Made by a program: the position numbers and the translations under genes. Source: Mycobacterium sp. E740 (GTDB lineage: Bacteria; Actinomycetota; Actinomycetes; Mycobacteriales; Mycobacteriaceae). Taken from it: 64,000 nt of DNA. The stretch is taken from positions 17,798-81,797 of the forward strand of contig NZ_LZKP01000215.1 of assembly GCF_001672895.1 (NCBI RefSeq), in the 5' to 3' direction. Shown here piece by piece: positions 54,284 through 63,902 of the stretch (positions within the stretch are counted from its first letter, which is position 1; every line of letters begins with the position of its first letter). The notes below the pieces were generated by a model. It saw nothing but the letters and a program-made list of their open reading frames with translations. It made no database searches and was not told where the DNA came from.

Positions 54284-57200
54284 ACCACGTCGTACTTAAC
54301 GTCGTCTCCGTTCTTCTCGTTGAGTGATTTAAAGAATTTGCGGGCGCACTCGATCTTGGCCTGCTCAGCTCCCTTCAGTTGAAGAGATGAGAGCGAGCCC
54401 TTGGTTTCGGCTACAAAGTAGACGTGCTTCACCATGCCCTCGGTGAAGGCAACGGCCCAGTCGGGGTTGTAGTCTCCGACAGGGGTTGGGATGAAGAATC
54501 CGCGGGGCAATTTGGCGTACACGGCGACTTCGTTACTGGTATCGAGCTCGGTGACGAACTTGCGTTCCACTTTGGAGTCGGTGACGACATAGTCGTAGAT
54601 ATGTTTTGTCAGCTTGTTTCCAGCGCTGGCGAAGTTGTGTGTGGTTTGACTTCCGGTGAAAATCGCTGTGTCGAAACGGTCGTCGAGGGCGTCGTATGTC
54701 AGGTGCTCGATGATCGCGGTAGCCTTTTGCTCATTGATGAGCCGAGCAGCCTCGGTTATGAATTGCTCTGGGTTGAGCCGGAACTTGGCGAACGCATCTG
54801 TATTCACTCCGCTTAGTATCGCGGCGGCCGTGCGTCGGGTGAGTTGAGTCTTCTCGGTGACTTCACCGAGCAAGTCGTATCTGACCTGAGACCCGGCCGA
54901 GGCAGTCTCGGTGTGCGTGGCAGTGCTCGACACTCCGAACCCAGCGCGAGATGCGAGGTCATCGGCGTCGAGGGAGTCTACCTGCGTCCCCGCCTGAACG
55001 ACATACTGCATAGCAGCGACCTTGAGGTGGCTGTCGAGCGCAAGTATGCATTTTCGGATCAGTTCGGCGGAGTCGAACTCAACTTGATACACGGCTTTGT
55101 GATTGATACGACTCCAGAGTTCCTGGAACTCCTTCTTGGCGAAGTTGGCCTCATTGAGCGGCACCTTCTTGCCCTTGCGGCTATCGGTCGGAGTTGGAAG
55201 GTTTTGGTCGAGCGAGTCGACCAGCGGGAAAAGATATTTGATCATCGGCTTCAGGGCCTCGGATGATGGTTCAGCCAAGGTGCCTGCTTCCTTGGCGGTC
55301 TTGTAGGCATCCGCCAGTGTGTCGTCGTCGTTGAGGTAGTCGTTCTTGACGAGGTACTTATAGAGCGCGAGTGCCAGCGCTTCCTCCACGATTGACTCGC
55401 CGTCCTCGGTCTGAATTGTCTTGCCTGTGAAGAATTTCGTGCTTGCCTTGCGGGGGCGCGCACTAAGAGTCTCGGCGATCTCCTTTTGCAGCCCTGTTAC
55501 GAAATCGGTGTAGGACTCGTCGGTGACGACAGTCAGTTCGTTAATGTCGTGCACGGTGACGGGATTGTCCATGCGCTCGCCGTTTTGGTCAACGGCCAAC
55601 CGCAGTCCGCGCCCGATCTCTTGACGCCGAGAGACGGTATTGTCGCTTTTTTTGAGCATGCCCATTACGAAAACGTTCGGGTTGTCCCAGCCTTCACGGA
55701 GAGCGGAGTGGGAGAAGATGAAGCGGACAGGCTCGGATAATGACAGCAAGCGTTCCTTGTCTTTGAGGATCAGGTCGTAAGCGTCGACGTCTTTTGATTG
55801 ACCCTTCTCGTCACCTGTCCCATGGACTGGCCCGTCGACTGCGTGCTTGGTCTTCTTGTCGATCGAGAAGTAGCCCTGGTGAACGTCTCGGACACCATCG
55901 CGGCGCAGATACTCCTTAAATCCCGCGGCTGAGATGTCGAGTTCGAGCTCGCCGAGAATCTCATCGACGATCGAGACGTACTCTTCCTCGAAGACTCGCG
56001 CATAGCTACCAAGCGTGTCCTCGCGCTCGTAGTCGCGGTACTTTGCAACCTCGTCAATGAAGAACAGAGACAGCACTTTGATGCCCTGCGCGAACAGCTC
56101 CCGTTCCTTCTCGACATGCGCCCGGATAACCTCGCGGATTTGAATGCGACGCTTGGTTTCCTCCGTAACATCGCGGTCCGCGAGCTGCCCAGCTATGACG
56201 ACGTCGCCGTTGCTCAGTTCAATGATGTCGCGGCTGGCATCGATATCGGTGATGAAGAGGCCCTTATAGGCCTCGATACCGTTGGCGATGTCATGGAGAT
56301 TGTCGCCCAAGTCGAGGCGTTTCAACTGGCGTTTTATACCGCCGGCTGTTTGGACCTCCATCTCGACGCGGGCGCGCGGCTTGGCGCCCTTCGCTATCTC
56401 AATTGCGTCGAGATAAAGGTAGGCCGTCGAGCCAGCCAAACCCTTAACTGTTATCCCACGTACGGATATCTTCTTGACTAGCTTCTGATTGTAAGCGTCG
56501 ACGGCATCTAGGCGGTGGACCTTGGTGTGTTCAGTCTTGTGAGTAGCCGAGTAGCGCAACACCATAAGCGACTTGAACCGGGATAGCGCTTCCAGCGATC
56601 TTGCGGCACTGATCTTCTGAGGCTCGTCGATAATGACGATGGGCCGGTTCGCGCTGATGACGTCGATGGGTCGCCGCGATTGGAAGTCGTCGAGTTCATC
56701 ATAGATTCGCCGGTTGTCCTTGCTCGTCGAATTGAATGCCTGGATGTTAATGATCATTACCTGCACCCCAGCATCCGAGCTGAAGCGCTCCAGCTCATGC
56801 AGTTGGGATGAGTTATAGATAAAACAACGTGGCTTAGTACCGTACGTCAGTTGGAAATGGTCAGCCGTCAAATCAAAGGACTTCTTCACGCCCTCGCGAA
56901 TGGCGATTGACGGGACGACGATGATGTACTTCGACCAACCGTAGCGCTTGTGCAGTTCCATGATCGTCTTGATGTAAACGTAGGTCTTGCCGGTACCGGT
57001 CTCCATCTCAACATCTAGGTTCGGAGCGCCTGGAGCAGCCTTACTGTCCACCAGCTTGTTCGACAAAGGCAGATTTCGAGACCGCTGAACTTGTTGGACA
57101 TTTTCTAGTCGCTGAGTTGGCGAAAGCGCGATCTCAGCATTTCGCAAACCCGAATCAGGAATTGGCTGGAACAACGTCGGATCCGCGGCTTGCTCCGCTT

Positions 57201-57315
57201 TGCCCGGGTCGATCCGGTAGGAGACGCCATCATGCTTCGGTTGTCCGGTAAAGACTGCGACAACCGCGTCGACCGCATCGGTCTGATACTGCTGGACTTT
57301 GAACTGAAGCTTCAT
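54244..57315 (-). CDS. Type III restriction enzyme, Res subunit (helicase-endonuclease)
   Basis: 1,023 residues. The SF2 helicase core begins after about 95 residues: Walker A METGTGKTY (104-112), IIVVPSIAIREGV, the DEAD-box equivalent IIDEPQ, RYSATHK (motif III), and a second RecA-like part including FIFSHSALREGWDNPNVF and RQEIGRGLRLAVDQNG (motifs V-VI). Near the C-terminus the nuclease signature PDWAVAFTE...VYFVAETKG gives the PD...ExK residues of type III enzymes. It cleaves DNA with Mod after ATP-driven translocation between unmodified sites. Start is five bases after the Mod stop; last gene of the operon. The final 12 codons are duplicated 1.4 kb downstream. Confidence 0.93.
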   Translation of the reverse strand: MKLQFKVQQYQTDAVDAVVAVFTGQPKHDGVSYRIDPGKAEQAADPTLFQPIPDSGLRNAEIALSPTQRLENVQQVQRSRNLPLSNKLVDSKAAPGAPNLDVEMETGTGKTYVYIKTIMELHKRYGWSKYIIVVPSIAIREGVKKSFDLTADHFQLTYGTKPRCFIYNSSQLHELERFSSDAGVQVMIINIQAFNSTSKDNRRIYDELDDFQSRRPIDVISANRPIVIIDEPQKISAARSLEALSRFKSLMVLRYSATHKTEHTKVHRLDAVDAYNQKLVKKISVRGITVKGLAGSTAYLYLDAIEIAKGAKPRARVEMEVQTAGGIKRQLKRLDLGDNLHDIANGIEAYKGLFITDIDASRDIIELSNGDVVIAGQLADRDVTEETKRRIQIREVIRAHVEKERELFAQGIKVLSLFFIDEVAKYRDYEREDTLGSYARVFEEEYVSIVDEILGELELDISAAGFKEYLRRDGVRDVHQGYFSIDKKTKHAVDGPVHGTGDEKGQSKDVDAYDLILKDKERLLSLSEPVRFIFSHSALREGWDNPNVFVMGMLKKSDNTVSRRQEIGRGLRLAVDQNGERMDNPVTVHDINELTVVTDESYTDFVTGLQKEIAETLSARPRKASTKFFTGKTIQTEDGESIVEEALALALYKYLVKNDYLNDDDTLADAYKTAKEAGTLAEPSSEALKPMIKYLFPLVDSLDQNLPTPTDSRKGKKVPLNEANFAKKEFQELWSRINHKAVYQVEFDSAELIRKCILALDSHLKVAAMQYVVQAGTQVDSLDADDLASRAGFGVSSTATHTETASAGSQVRYDLLGEVTEKTQLTRRTAAAILSGVNTDAFAKFRLNPEQFITEAARLINEQKATAIIEHLTYDALDDRFDTAIFTGSQTTHNFASAGNKLTKHIYDYVVTDSKVERKFVTELDTSNEVAVYAKLPRGFFIPTPVGDYNPDWAVAFTEGMVKHVYFVAETKGSLSSLQLKGAEQAKIECARKFFKSLNEKNGDDVKYDVVTDYTELMQLVTV

Positions 57316-57320
57316 TCGAG

Positions 57321-59306
57321 TCAGATAGCCTTCACGTCTGTCGATGGGGAGATCTCGCGGAAGACTTGTTCTGCATTGATGCGAGCGTCATCTGAAGCGA
57401 ACCCAGAGTCGCGGAAAACTGCCCGCAGTGGCTCACGCTTCGCGATTGCACTGATCAATTCAGGACTCACCTCCGGATCGAAACACGCGATAAGCGCATC
57501 GTCTTCGACGATGAAAACCTCGTACCCCTCCACTTTCTCGCGATTGACAGGCATCGTCAGCTCCAGACCCCAGTCGAGCAGCACTTGGAAGAGCAGATCC
57601 TCACCTGTGCGATTCGGCTTTACGCTGTCTTCAAGTCCGGCTAGAGCTTGCTGATCGGTCTCATCGGGAGTGCGGAACACATCACTCATATTTGTGGTGT
57701 CGACTCTCAACGATCGGAATCCGACGTCCAACGTCGCCGCCTTCTCGCGAACCCTGTCGCCAGCAAGACGCAATCGCTCCTTCCCAATCTCCGCCACGGT
57801 GGTCGGCTTGCTCAACTCCGTGAGCAGTTTGATTGCGTTCGTGGTGATCTGGTTCGCCGCACCTTTCGCGGTTTTCAACGACTCGTTGAGATCCTCGGCT
57901 ACTTGGATGCCAATGAAGTGCGCGTCGGACGCGATCGCGAGATTGAGTTCCCACACCGCATGGAGTGCGGAAGCCGAGCCCGCGAACATGTCAAGGACAA
58001 TGTCGTCACTGGAGATGCCAACGGCTCGGTAGATGTCACGGAGCAGAATTTCGTCCTTTGGATTGGTGAAGACCTTCTCACCGAAAAGTCCAGCGAGGCG
58101 CTTAGATGCTGCGCGGCCGTCGACGTATCTGATGCTAGTGAGGCTCTGATATTCGGTGTTCGCCAGGTAAGTCTTGAGATTCGGGACTGTGGTGTGGTCA
58201 GGTCCGAAATGGATGCGGTTCTCTGCGATCCGCTGCTCCATAGATTCCTTCGGAAAGACCCATCCGCGAGCAGGCGCCTTGCATGGTTGCCCGGTTACGG
58301 GGTGTAACACCTCGTAGACGTACTGGCCATCATTGGGACCAGAGATGTTGTCTGCGAAGTAAACTCCGCGCTCGTCCATCCGGTTGTAATGCTTGCTTGC
58401 GTAAACCGCGTCCGACGGCGGGAAGCCTTTGTACCATTCCTTTGCCGCTTGATGAATAGCATCCCAGTCGTCGCCAAACTTCTTACGGAATTCTGCGAAG
58501 GCGGTATAGATGCGATCCAAACCACCCTTCTTCTCCGTCCACTCGCCCGTGTTGATTGCCTTGTTCTTGACGAAGAAGACGATGTACTCATGCTGCATCG
58601 ATATGTACCGCTGGTCACTTCGACTGCTGTTCTTGACCACGATCTCGCCCACATAGGAATCGCGACCGAAGATTTCGGTGCCGATGGCCACAAGGTTGGC
58701 GTGCTCGTTCTCATCGATAGAAATAACTATGACGCCGTCGTCGGTGAGGAGGCTCCTGGCCAGCTTCAGTCTGGGGAACATCATGCTAAGCCACTTCGAG
58801 TGGAATCGGCCGTTGGCGCTGGTGTTCGCCACGAGCGGCACGCCGTCGTCGCTCACCTGACCTGACTGTTTGAGCTCCTCACCACTAGTCCTTGCGAAGC
58901 GGTCGGCGTACACGAAGTCGTTACCAGTGTTGTACGGAGGGTCGACGTAGATCAATTTGACCTTGCCGAGGTACGACTCTTGCAACAACTTCAATGCGTC
59001 GAGGTTGTCACCCTCGATAAACAGGTTCTTCGTGCTGTCAAAGTCCGTGGACTCGTCGCGGATCGGACGCAAGGTCTTGGCGATTGGAGTGTTAGCGGCG
59101 AAAGCTGCTTCACGCTTGCCGGGCCAGTCGAGCTGGTAACGCTCCTGGGGTCCTTCGACGAGGTGGTCGGCCAGCTCTTGGCGGAGTAGGTCAAAGTTGA
59201 TCGCTTTCGCGGGGTTGCCATCCGCGTCGTAACTCTCGGTGATCACCGTGGGAAAAATCTCGGCGAGCTTGTCGATGTTGGTCTCGGTCAGGTCGGGTGA
59301 TGTCAT
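57321..59306 (-). CDS. Type III restriction-modification DNA methyltransferase (Mod, N6-adenine, beta class)
   Basis: 661 residues; ATG chosen because GGAGAG precedes it by seven bases (a GTG five codons upstream would sit on that site). The amino-methyltransferase motifs occur in beta-class order: catalytic motif IV VDPPYNTGND at about 121-130, then SAM motif I as DMFAGSASALHAV near 435. The intervening and C-terminal regions should carry target recognition. Mod modifies one strand of an asymmetric site and gives sequence specificity to Res. Between DUF4391 (18 bp upstream) and Res (5 bp downstream). Confidence 0.93.
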   Translation of the reverse strand: MTSPDLTETNIDKLAEIFPTVITESYDADGNPAKAINFDLLRQELADHLVEGPQERYQLDWPGKREAAFAANTPIAKTLRPIRDESTDFDSTKNLFIEGDNLDALKLLQESYLGKVKLIYVDPPYNTGNDFVYADRFARTSGEELKQSGQVSDDGVPLVANTSANGRFHSKWLSMMFPRLKLARSLLTDDGVIVISIDENEHANLVAIGTEIFGRDSYVGEIVVKNSSRSDQRYISMQHEYIVFFVKNKAINTGEWTEKKGGLDRIYTAFAEFRKKFGDDWDAIHQAAKEWYKGFPPSDAVYASKHYNRMDERGVYFADNISGPNDGQYVYEVLHPVTGQPCKAPARGWVFPKESMEQRIAENRIHFGPDHTTVPNLKTYLANTEYQSLTSIRYVDGRAASKRLAGLFGEKVFTNPKDEILLRDIYRAVGISSDDIVLDMFAGSASALHAVWELNLAIASDAHFIGIQVAEDLNESLKTAKGAANQITTNAIKLLTELSKPTTVAEIGKERLRLAGDRVREKAATLDVGFRSLRVDTTNMSDVFRTPDETDQQALAGLEDSVKPNRTGEDLLFQVLLDWGLELTMPVNREKVEGYEVFIVEDDALIACFDPEVSPELISAIAKREPLRAVFRDSGFASDDARINAEQVFREISPSTDVKAI

Positions 59307-59324
59307 ACGGAGTCTCTCCACCGG

Positions 59325-59981
59325 TTACCTCTGCTGTTCTAGTTCTGCTTGCTTGGCTTTCAGGGTGCGTCGCAACTCGACTTTGCGGTTTAGTTGGGGC
59401 TCGGTTCGAAGCTTTCGTTGTAGGGAGGCGATGTCGCGCTCGAGCTTGCGGACCGTATCCAGCCGCGCAGCAGCTTCTGATAGTTCTTCGCCAGGTCGTG
59501 TTGACACCGAGGTGAGAGATTGAACGAGTAGTGTATAGAGAGCCGACAGCGTTATGGCGGTTGGAAGTGGTTCCCGCGCTGCGTTTTCGGCGTACCACCG
59601 GGTCGTGTAATAAGCGCCGAGCCTGGGTGTGGCGGACGTTACCTGCTTATAGGTGGCGGTCATGCGCGTACGTCCGTCGATGTTGGTGACCTCGAAGATG
59701 ATCGGTGTCTGAATGGCTTTGTCGATGGCAGCGATCACGGGCTCGCTGACGTCGTCACCCTTTGCGTCGATCTGGAAGATCTGGATTTCGGGAACCTGAG
59801 CATCACCAGTGAGGTTGATGGTGGAATCGGCGAGCTTGTAGGCCCAGGTGATGCGTTTAACCTCGTCGACGAACTTCTCGCGAAGTGCCGTGGAGACGGT
59901 GCCGTGTTCGTAGAACTTGGCCTTGGGAACCTGGCGGCCGAACCTTGCTGCGGCCGGCCAATGGTAAAGAGCGTCGGTCAT
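59325..59981 (-). CDS. DUF4391 domain protein in the restriction operon
   Basis: 218 residues from ATG (MTDALYHWPAAARFG), one base after the helicase stop codon. The sequence (WPAAARFGRQVPKAKFYEH, then ITWAYKLADSTINL, EIQIFQID, and TPIIFEVTN) matches DUF4391, a family I know only from operons of helicases and methyltransferases. The last 70 residues are a charged coiled coil (LDTVRKLERDIASLQRKLRTEP...LKAKQAELEQQ). It has no enzymatic motif. It may be an adaptor linking the SNF2-type helicase to the Mod/Res pair. Family call is reasonably sure; the role is unknown. Confidence 0.75.
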   Translation of the reverse strand: MTDALYHWPAAARFGRQVPKAKFYEHGTVSTALREKFVDEVKRITWAYKLADSTINLTGDAQVPEIQIFQIDAKGDDVSEPVIAAIDKAIQTPIIFEVTNIDGRTRMTATYKQVTSATPRLGAYYTTRWYAENAAREPLPTAITLSALYTLLVQSLTSVSTRPGEELSEAAARLDTVRKLERDIASLQRKLRTEPQLNRKVELRRTLKAKQAELEQQR

Positions 59982-59982
59982 G

Positions 59983-62900
59983 CTATGCCGGACCGGGGTC
60001 GACAACAGCGATGAAGGCGATGAGTTCGAAGTCATCGAGACCGGCGATTGACTGCGTCAGCGCCGTAGTGGCCCCGGCTGTGAAGAGGCTGTCGACGTCC
60101 CGTTCTTCAGTGACCTGGATCATTGAATGGATTGCGGCGGTGAGCAGTTGGGAGTAGGCGCCCATTTCTGCGCCTTCTCGGGTGGTGTCGTTGAAAATAC
60201 GGGTGATGTGACTGACGGGCTCGTCGTAGGGGCGACATCCGCTGCGGATCAAGTCGAGCAGGTGTTTGGCTTCGGTGTGGTCGGCGATGACGGTGCCCTC
60301 GTTGTCGAGGTATACGAGGTAGTGCGGATGCAGCCGGTTCCCACGGTTAATGTTGTCGTCGGCGTTGACGTTGCGCAGCGCGAAAAGGACGCCGGGGTAT
60401 AGGCCCTTTGCTGGGTCCGCGGGTATTACTGCGTGAAGCCCCTTTGGAGCGGTGGCGAGGTCGCCGTATTCCTTGAGGTAGCCGAGGAGGTCCATTCGGA
60501 AGTCGTTGAGCCCCAGGTCGGTGATGGAAACGCCCGTGCGGACGTCTTCGAGCTCGATGACTTCGTCCTGGAGCTTCCGAAGTTGTTCTTTGCGGAAGGC
60601 GGCGTCGCTGTCTTCAAGGGTGAGAACGTTGTCGTCGGCCGTGCCAGCAAGGTCGGCGATTACCATGCGGCTTTCTACGCGCTCCTTGAGGTTGATGTAC
60701 TCGTCGAGGGAGATGTCTGGCCAGAAGTTCACGAGTTGGATCTCGGCGTTTGTCGAGCCGATACGGTCGATGCGGCCGAATCGCTGGATGATCCTGACCG
60801 GGTTCCAGTGGATGTCGTAGTTGACGAGGTAGTCGCAGTCTTGGAGATTCTGCCCCTCGCTGATCACGTCGGTGCCGATCAAGAGGTCTAGTTCGGCGGT
60901 CTCTTTGGGCATGGTGAGGTGGCGTTGCTTGGACCGCGGAGAGAAGAGTGTAAGGACTTGCTGAAAGTCATAGCCGGTACCCAATGTCGTTTTCGCCGTG
61001 TGGGCACCACCGGTGACTAGCGCGGTCTGGATCTCGACGTCGCGAAATGATGACGCAAGTTCCCGGTAGAGGTACTCCGCGGTGTCGGCGAAAGCGGAAA
61101 ATACTAGAGCCTTGCGATTCCCAGGGTTGAAGGGGTTGGCGGACTTATCCTCGATGAGACGTTTGAGCTTCTGGAGTTTGAGGTCGTGGGCCGGTGTGAC
61201 CTTATGCATCTCGTCCAGGAGCGCGCGCAAGGTCTCGCGATCATTAGACAAATCGCGCTGCCAGGATTCAACGTCGATGTCGTTGAGGTCGATCTTGATC
61301 TTCTCTCCGAATGAGAGGGCTTCGACGTTGGCGTCGTCTTCGTCGTCGACATCGAGGTCGAGTCCGGCGAAGTCGACGTTGAGTTCGGCGAGGGATCCGG
61401 TTCTATCAAGGGTGCGGTCAACTGCTGCTTCGATTTTCGAGAGGGTGAGACGGAACGCCTCCACCGAGCTTTCCAGGCGCTTGAGCAGGTTTACTGTCAT
61501 GAGCTTCTTGAGGCCCTGCTCACGGCCGCGTTGTCCGATGTTGGAGCGTGCGGTACCGCCCTTGACGTTGTAAAGATCTTCGTACTTGCTGATTCGGCTG
61601 GGAAGAACGTAAGCGAGCGGGGTGTATACCGCCAGGGTAAGCACTTGTAGCTGGGCGAAGATGTCGTTGAAGGTCGGCGCGTCGGGTAAATCGGAGAGTG
61701 GCACCCTGATCGACTCCGGATGGCGACGTTTGGGGAAAGTGCCGATCTCTGTCGTGTCGTAGAACGCCTGGATGTGCTTGCGCGACCGGGCAATTGTGAC
61801 CGAGTCGAGGAGCTCGAAAAAGTCGAAGTCGAGCATCTGCAGGATTCGGTCGGCGGTGCGCGATTCAGCCGGAAGTTTGGACCACTCGTTGAAGACGCGC
61901 TGCGCGTCGCTGAAGACCTTGTCGACCGTGGTGGAGATATTGAGGTGTTGAGCGAGGTTTTCCGAGTCGCCTTCGTAGGCGAGTTGGAGTTGGTTCTTCA
62001 AGTCGTTGAAGCGGTTGTTGACCGGGGTGGCCGACAGCATGAGAACTTTGGTTTTGACGCCTTCGCGGATGACTTGACGCATGAGCCGTTGGTAGCGCGA
62101 TTCCATTTCCTGTGCGTAGTCGGCGTTACGGAAGTTGTGGGACTCATCGATGACTACGAGATCGTAGTTACCCCAATTGATTCGGTCGAGACGCAAGCCC
62201 AAAGATTCTCCTCTCGTCCTGGAGAGGTCGGTATGGGCGAGGACGTCGTAGTTGAACCGGTCGCCCGCGAAGATGTTGGTGGTCAGGTTTGCGTTGTAGT
62301 TGGTCCAGTTCTCAGCTAGCTTTTTCGGCGCTAGGACGAGGACGGACTTGTTGCGCAGCTCGTAATATTTGACGACTGCCAGTGCTGTGAACGTCTTGCC
62401 CAGGCCCACGCTATCGGCGAGGATGCAACCGTTGTATGTCTCCAACTTGTTGATGATTCCGGTCGCGGCGTCACGTTGGAAGTTGTACAGGCTTTTCCAG
62501 ACCTGCGTTTCCTGATAGCCAGTGCGATCGTTGGGCAGAACGTCCTCGTTGATGTCTTCGAGGAACTCCGAGAATAGGTTGTAGAGGACCACGAAGTAGA
62601 TCCGAGCAGGCGAGTTCTCGGCGTACACGCTTGCGATGTGGTCGTGCACCGACTGAGTGACGTCTTGGAGCTGGTTCGGATTGCTCCAAATCTGTTCGAA
62701 AAGCGCGACATACTGTGTAGCCATCGGTGCTTCGTCAAGTTTGGTGACGATGTTGGAGACCGCATTTCCACGTTCGTAACCGAGGTCGGCAGAGGTGAAG
62801 CCTTGGATCGGTTGGTAGACGACCCGGTCGTCGACGACTGCGAACTGTTGCATAGGCGCTCCCGTCCGGTTTGAGCGGAATCGGACTTTGCGGCGCACCC

Positions 62901-63234
62901 AGTCCGCGCACTCTCGAGCGATGGCTCTTTGTGTTAGCTGGTTTCGCAGCCTGATCTCGAACTGCGAACCGTAAAGCGAGGATTCGCCGGTCTTGGCCGT
63001 GGGAATGAAGAATTGTCGACGTTCTTTCGGCAACTGATCGGTGGCGTCGGCGGCGACGAACGACGGCGATGTGAAAACGAATTGGAGCTCTTCGACCCGT
63101 TCCAGCTCTTTGCGCAACGCCTCGAACGCGAAGATCGAGAACGTCGAAGCGGCGATCCGGAGCTTAGAACCTTGGCGAACCTCACCCTTGAGATCGTCAC
63201 CAAGCAGTTCACTGACGTTGTCGATGATGCGCAT
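59983..63234 (-). CDS. SNF2-type helicase with N-terminal PLD-like domain, defence operon component
   Basis: 1,083 residues. Residues 1-150 look like the phospholipase-D-like domain found ahead of such helicases (IAASTFSIFAFEAL; FAVVDDRVVYQPIQGFTSADLG), but no HxK catalytic pair is visible. The SF2/SNF2 core follows: Walker A DSVGLGKTFTAL (about 274), VLAPKKLAENW, DEAH-type VIDESHNFRN (about 355), LMLSATPVNNRF, and the C-terminal helicase with IGTDVISEGQNLQDCDYLVNYDIHWNPVRIIQRFGRIDRIGS. A coiled region follows. It probably translocates on double-stranded DNA. It is directly followed by DUF4391 and preceded by the HTH gene with two-base spacing, so all five genes form one transcript. The PLD domain is probably inactive or only DNA-binding. 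Confidence 0.88.
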   Translation of the reverse strand: MRIIDNVSELLGDDLKGEVRQGSKLRIAASTFSIFAFEALRKELERVEELQFVFTSPSFVAADATDQLPKERRQFFIPTAKTGESSLYGSQFEIRLRNQLTQRAIARECADWVRRKVRFRSNRTGAPMQQFAVVDDRVVYQPIQGFTSADLGYERGNAVSNIVTKLDEAPMATQYVALFEQIWSNPNQLQDVTQSVHDHIASVYAENSPARIYFVVLYNLFSEFLEDINEDVLPNDRTGYQETQVWKSLYNFQRDAATGIINKLETYNGCILADSVGLGKTFTALAVVKYYELRNKSVLVLAPKKLAENWTNYNANLTTNIFAGDRFNYDVLAHTDLSRTRGESLGLRLDRINWGNYDLVVIDESHNFRNADYAQEMESRYQRLMRQVIREGVKTKVLMLSATPVNNRFNDLKNQLQLAYEGDSENLAQHLNISTTVDKVFSDAQRVFNEWSKLPAESRTADRILQMLDFDFFELLDSVTIARSRKHIQAFYDTTEIGTFPKRRHPESIRVPLSDLPDAPTFNDIFAQLQVLTLAVYTPLAYVLPSRISKYEDLYNVKGGTARSNIGQRGREQGLKKLMTVNLLKRLESSVEAFRLTLSKIEAAVDRTLDRTGSLAELNVDFAGLDLDVDDEDDANVEALSFGEKIKIDLNDIDVESWQRDLSNDRETLRALLDEMHKVTPAHDLKLQKLKRLIEDKSANPFNPGNRKALVFSAFADTAEYLYRELASSFRDVEIQTALVTGGAHTAKTTLGTGYDFQQVLTLFSPRSKQRHLTMPKETAELDLLIGTDVISEGQNLQDCDYLVNYDIHWNPVRIIQRFGRIDRIGSTNAEIQLVNFWPDISLDEYINLKERVESRMVIADLAGTADDNVLTLEDSDAAFRKEQLRKLQDEVIELEDVRTGVSITDLGLNDFRMDLLGYLKEYGDLATAPKGLHAVIPADPAKGLYPGVLFALRNVNADDNINRGNRLHPHYLVYLDNEGTVIADHTEAKHLLDLIRSGCRPYDEPVSHITRIFNDTTREGAEMGAYSQLLTAAIHSMIQVTEERDVDSLFTAGATTALTQSIAGLDDFELIAFIAVVDPGPA

Positions 63235-63236
63235 GG

Positions 63237-63431
63237 TCAGCTCTCGGCGCTGTCGTCGGCCGCCGCGCTCTCGCGGCGCACCCAGTCGTCGACCTCAGCG
63301 GTCTGGAACTTCCACAGGCGCCCAACCTTGTGGGCCGGCATACCCTTCTCTGCGATCCACGTGTAGATGGTGTCTTTGGTGACCCCGAGGTGCGAAGCAA
63401 TGTCGTCTGCCGACAGCCAGGGCTCAGACAA
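63237..63431 (-). CDS. Small excisionase/MerR-type HTH DNA-binding protein
   Basis: 64 residues from TTG with GGAGG about six bases upstream. It is the helix-turn-helix 17 / excisionase type: WLSADDIASHLGVTKDTIYTWIAEKGMPAHKVGRLWKFQTAEVDDWVRR. It is the first gene of the defence operon, two bases before the helicase start. It may regulate the operon, or act as an excisionase-like factor of the island. Confidence 0.85.
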   Translation of the reverse strand: MSEPWLSADDIASHLGVTKDTIYTWIAEKGMPAHKVGRLWKFQTAEVDDWVRRESAAADDSAES

Positions 63432-63569
63432 GGGGGCCTCCGGCTCATCGGCATGGGGTGCATGGACTGGCGGAGCTTAACCGACAGCAAACCGGTTTAG
63501 CCGCTTTTAGACCGAATTAGGCGGGTGACGCCAGGTACGCTCGTTAGCGGGGTCGCACCCGACCCGAAT
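63432..63569 (-). promoter_or_regulatory. Upstream region of the defence operon
   Basis: 138 bases lie between the small phage-type gene and the HTH start, both on the minus strand. It is A/T-richer than its surroundings and should hold the operon promoter. I cannot name exact boxes. Confidence 0.3.
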
Positions 63570-63902
63570 TCAAATCATCGATTCATCCCATGGCTCATCG
63601 GGCGTCGAGGCGATCGCCGATTGGGGACCCGACGTCGACGTGGCACCTTCGGCGGCGAGGTCTATCGACTGGATCCTCACAGCAATATCCATCTGCTGCC
63701 GAATCAACGCCGCAAGCGCAGGCGCCGGTGTCTTCGGGTCGTCGATCGCCTTCGCGATCCGATTGCGGAGCGCGACGAGCATCTGACGAAGATCACCGGT
63801 CTGCGCAGCAGCGACCACCGACTTCGACGTGGCCTTCCGCGGCAGTCGCTTTGAAGGTGCTTTCTCACCCGTCTTAACGGCGCGCAGCTTCCGCTCAGTC
63901 AC
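63570..63902 (-). CDS. Small phage-type protein (terminase-small-subunit-like or hypothetical)
   Basis: 110 residues from GTG with AAGGGG upstream. A basic N-terminus (TERKLRAVKTGEKAPSKRLPRK) leads to a helical part (GDLRQMLVALRNRIAKAIDDPKTPAPALAALIRQQMDIAVRIQSID). This pattern (KxGE, then Q/A-rich linker, then REL..R.RIA..I..P.TPA.DLAAL.RR...I..EI) is common in small proteins of actinobacterial phages and prophages, often next to terminase genes. It supports a phage or island origin for the right part of the window. The assignment is by resemblance only. Confidence 0.5.
   Translation of the reverse strand: MTERKLRAVKTGEKAPSKRLPRKATSKSVVAAAQTGDLRQMLVALRNRIAKAIDDPKTPAPALAALIRQQMDIAVRIQSIDLAAEGATSTSGPQSAIASTPDEPWDESMI

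Noticed and set aside
59325..63234. DISARM or BREX system
   Set aside because: No DrmA/DrmB/DrmC, PglZ or BrxC-type genes are present; Mod and Res motifs are type III.
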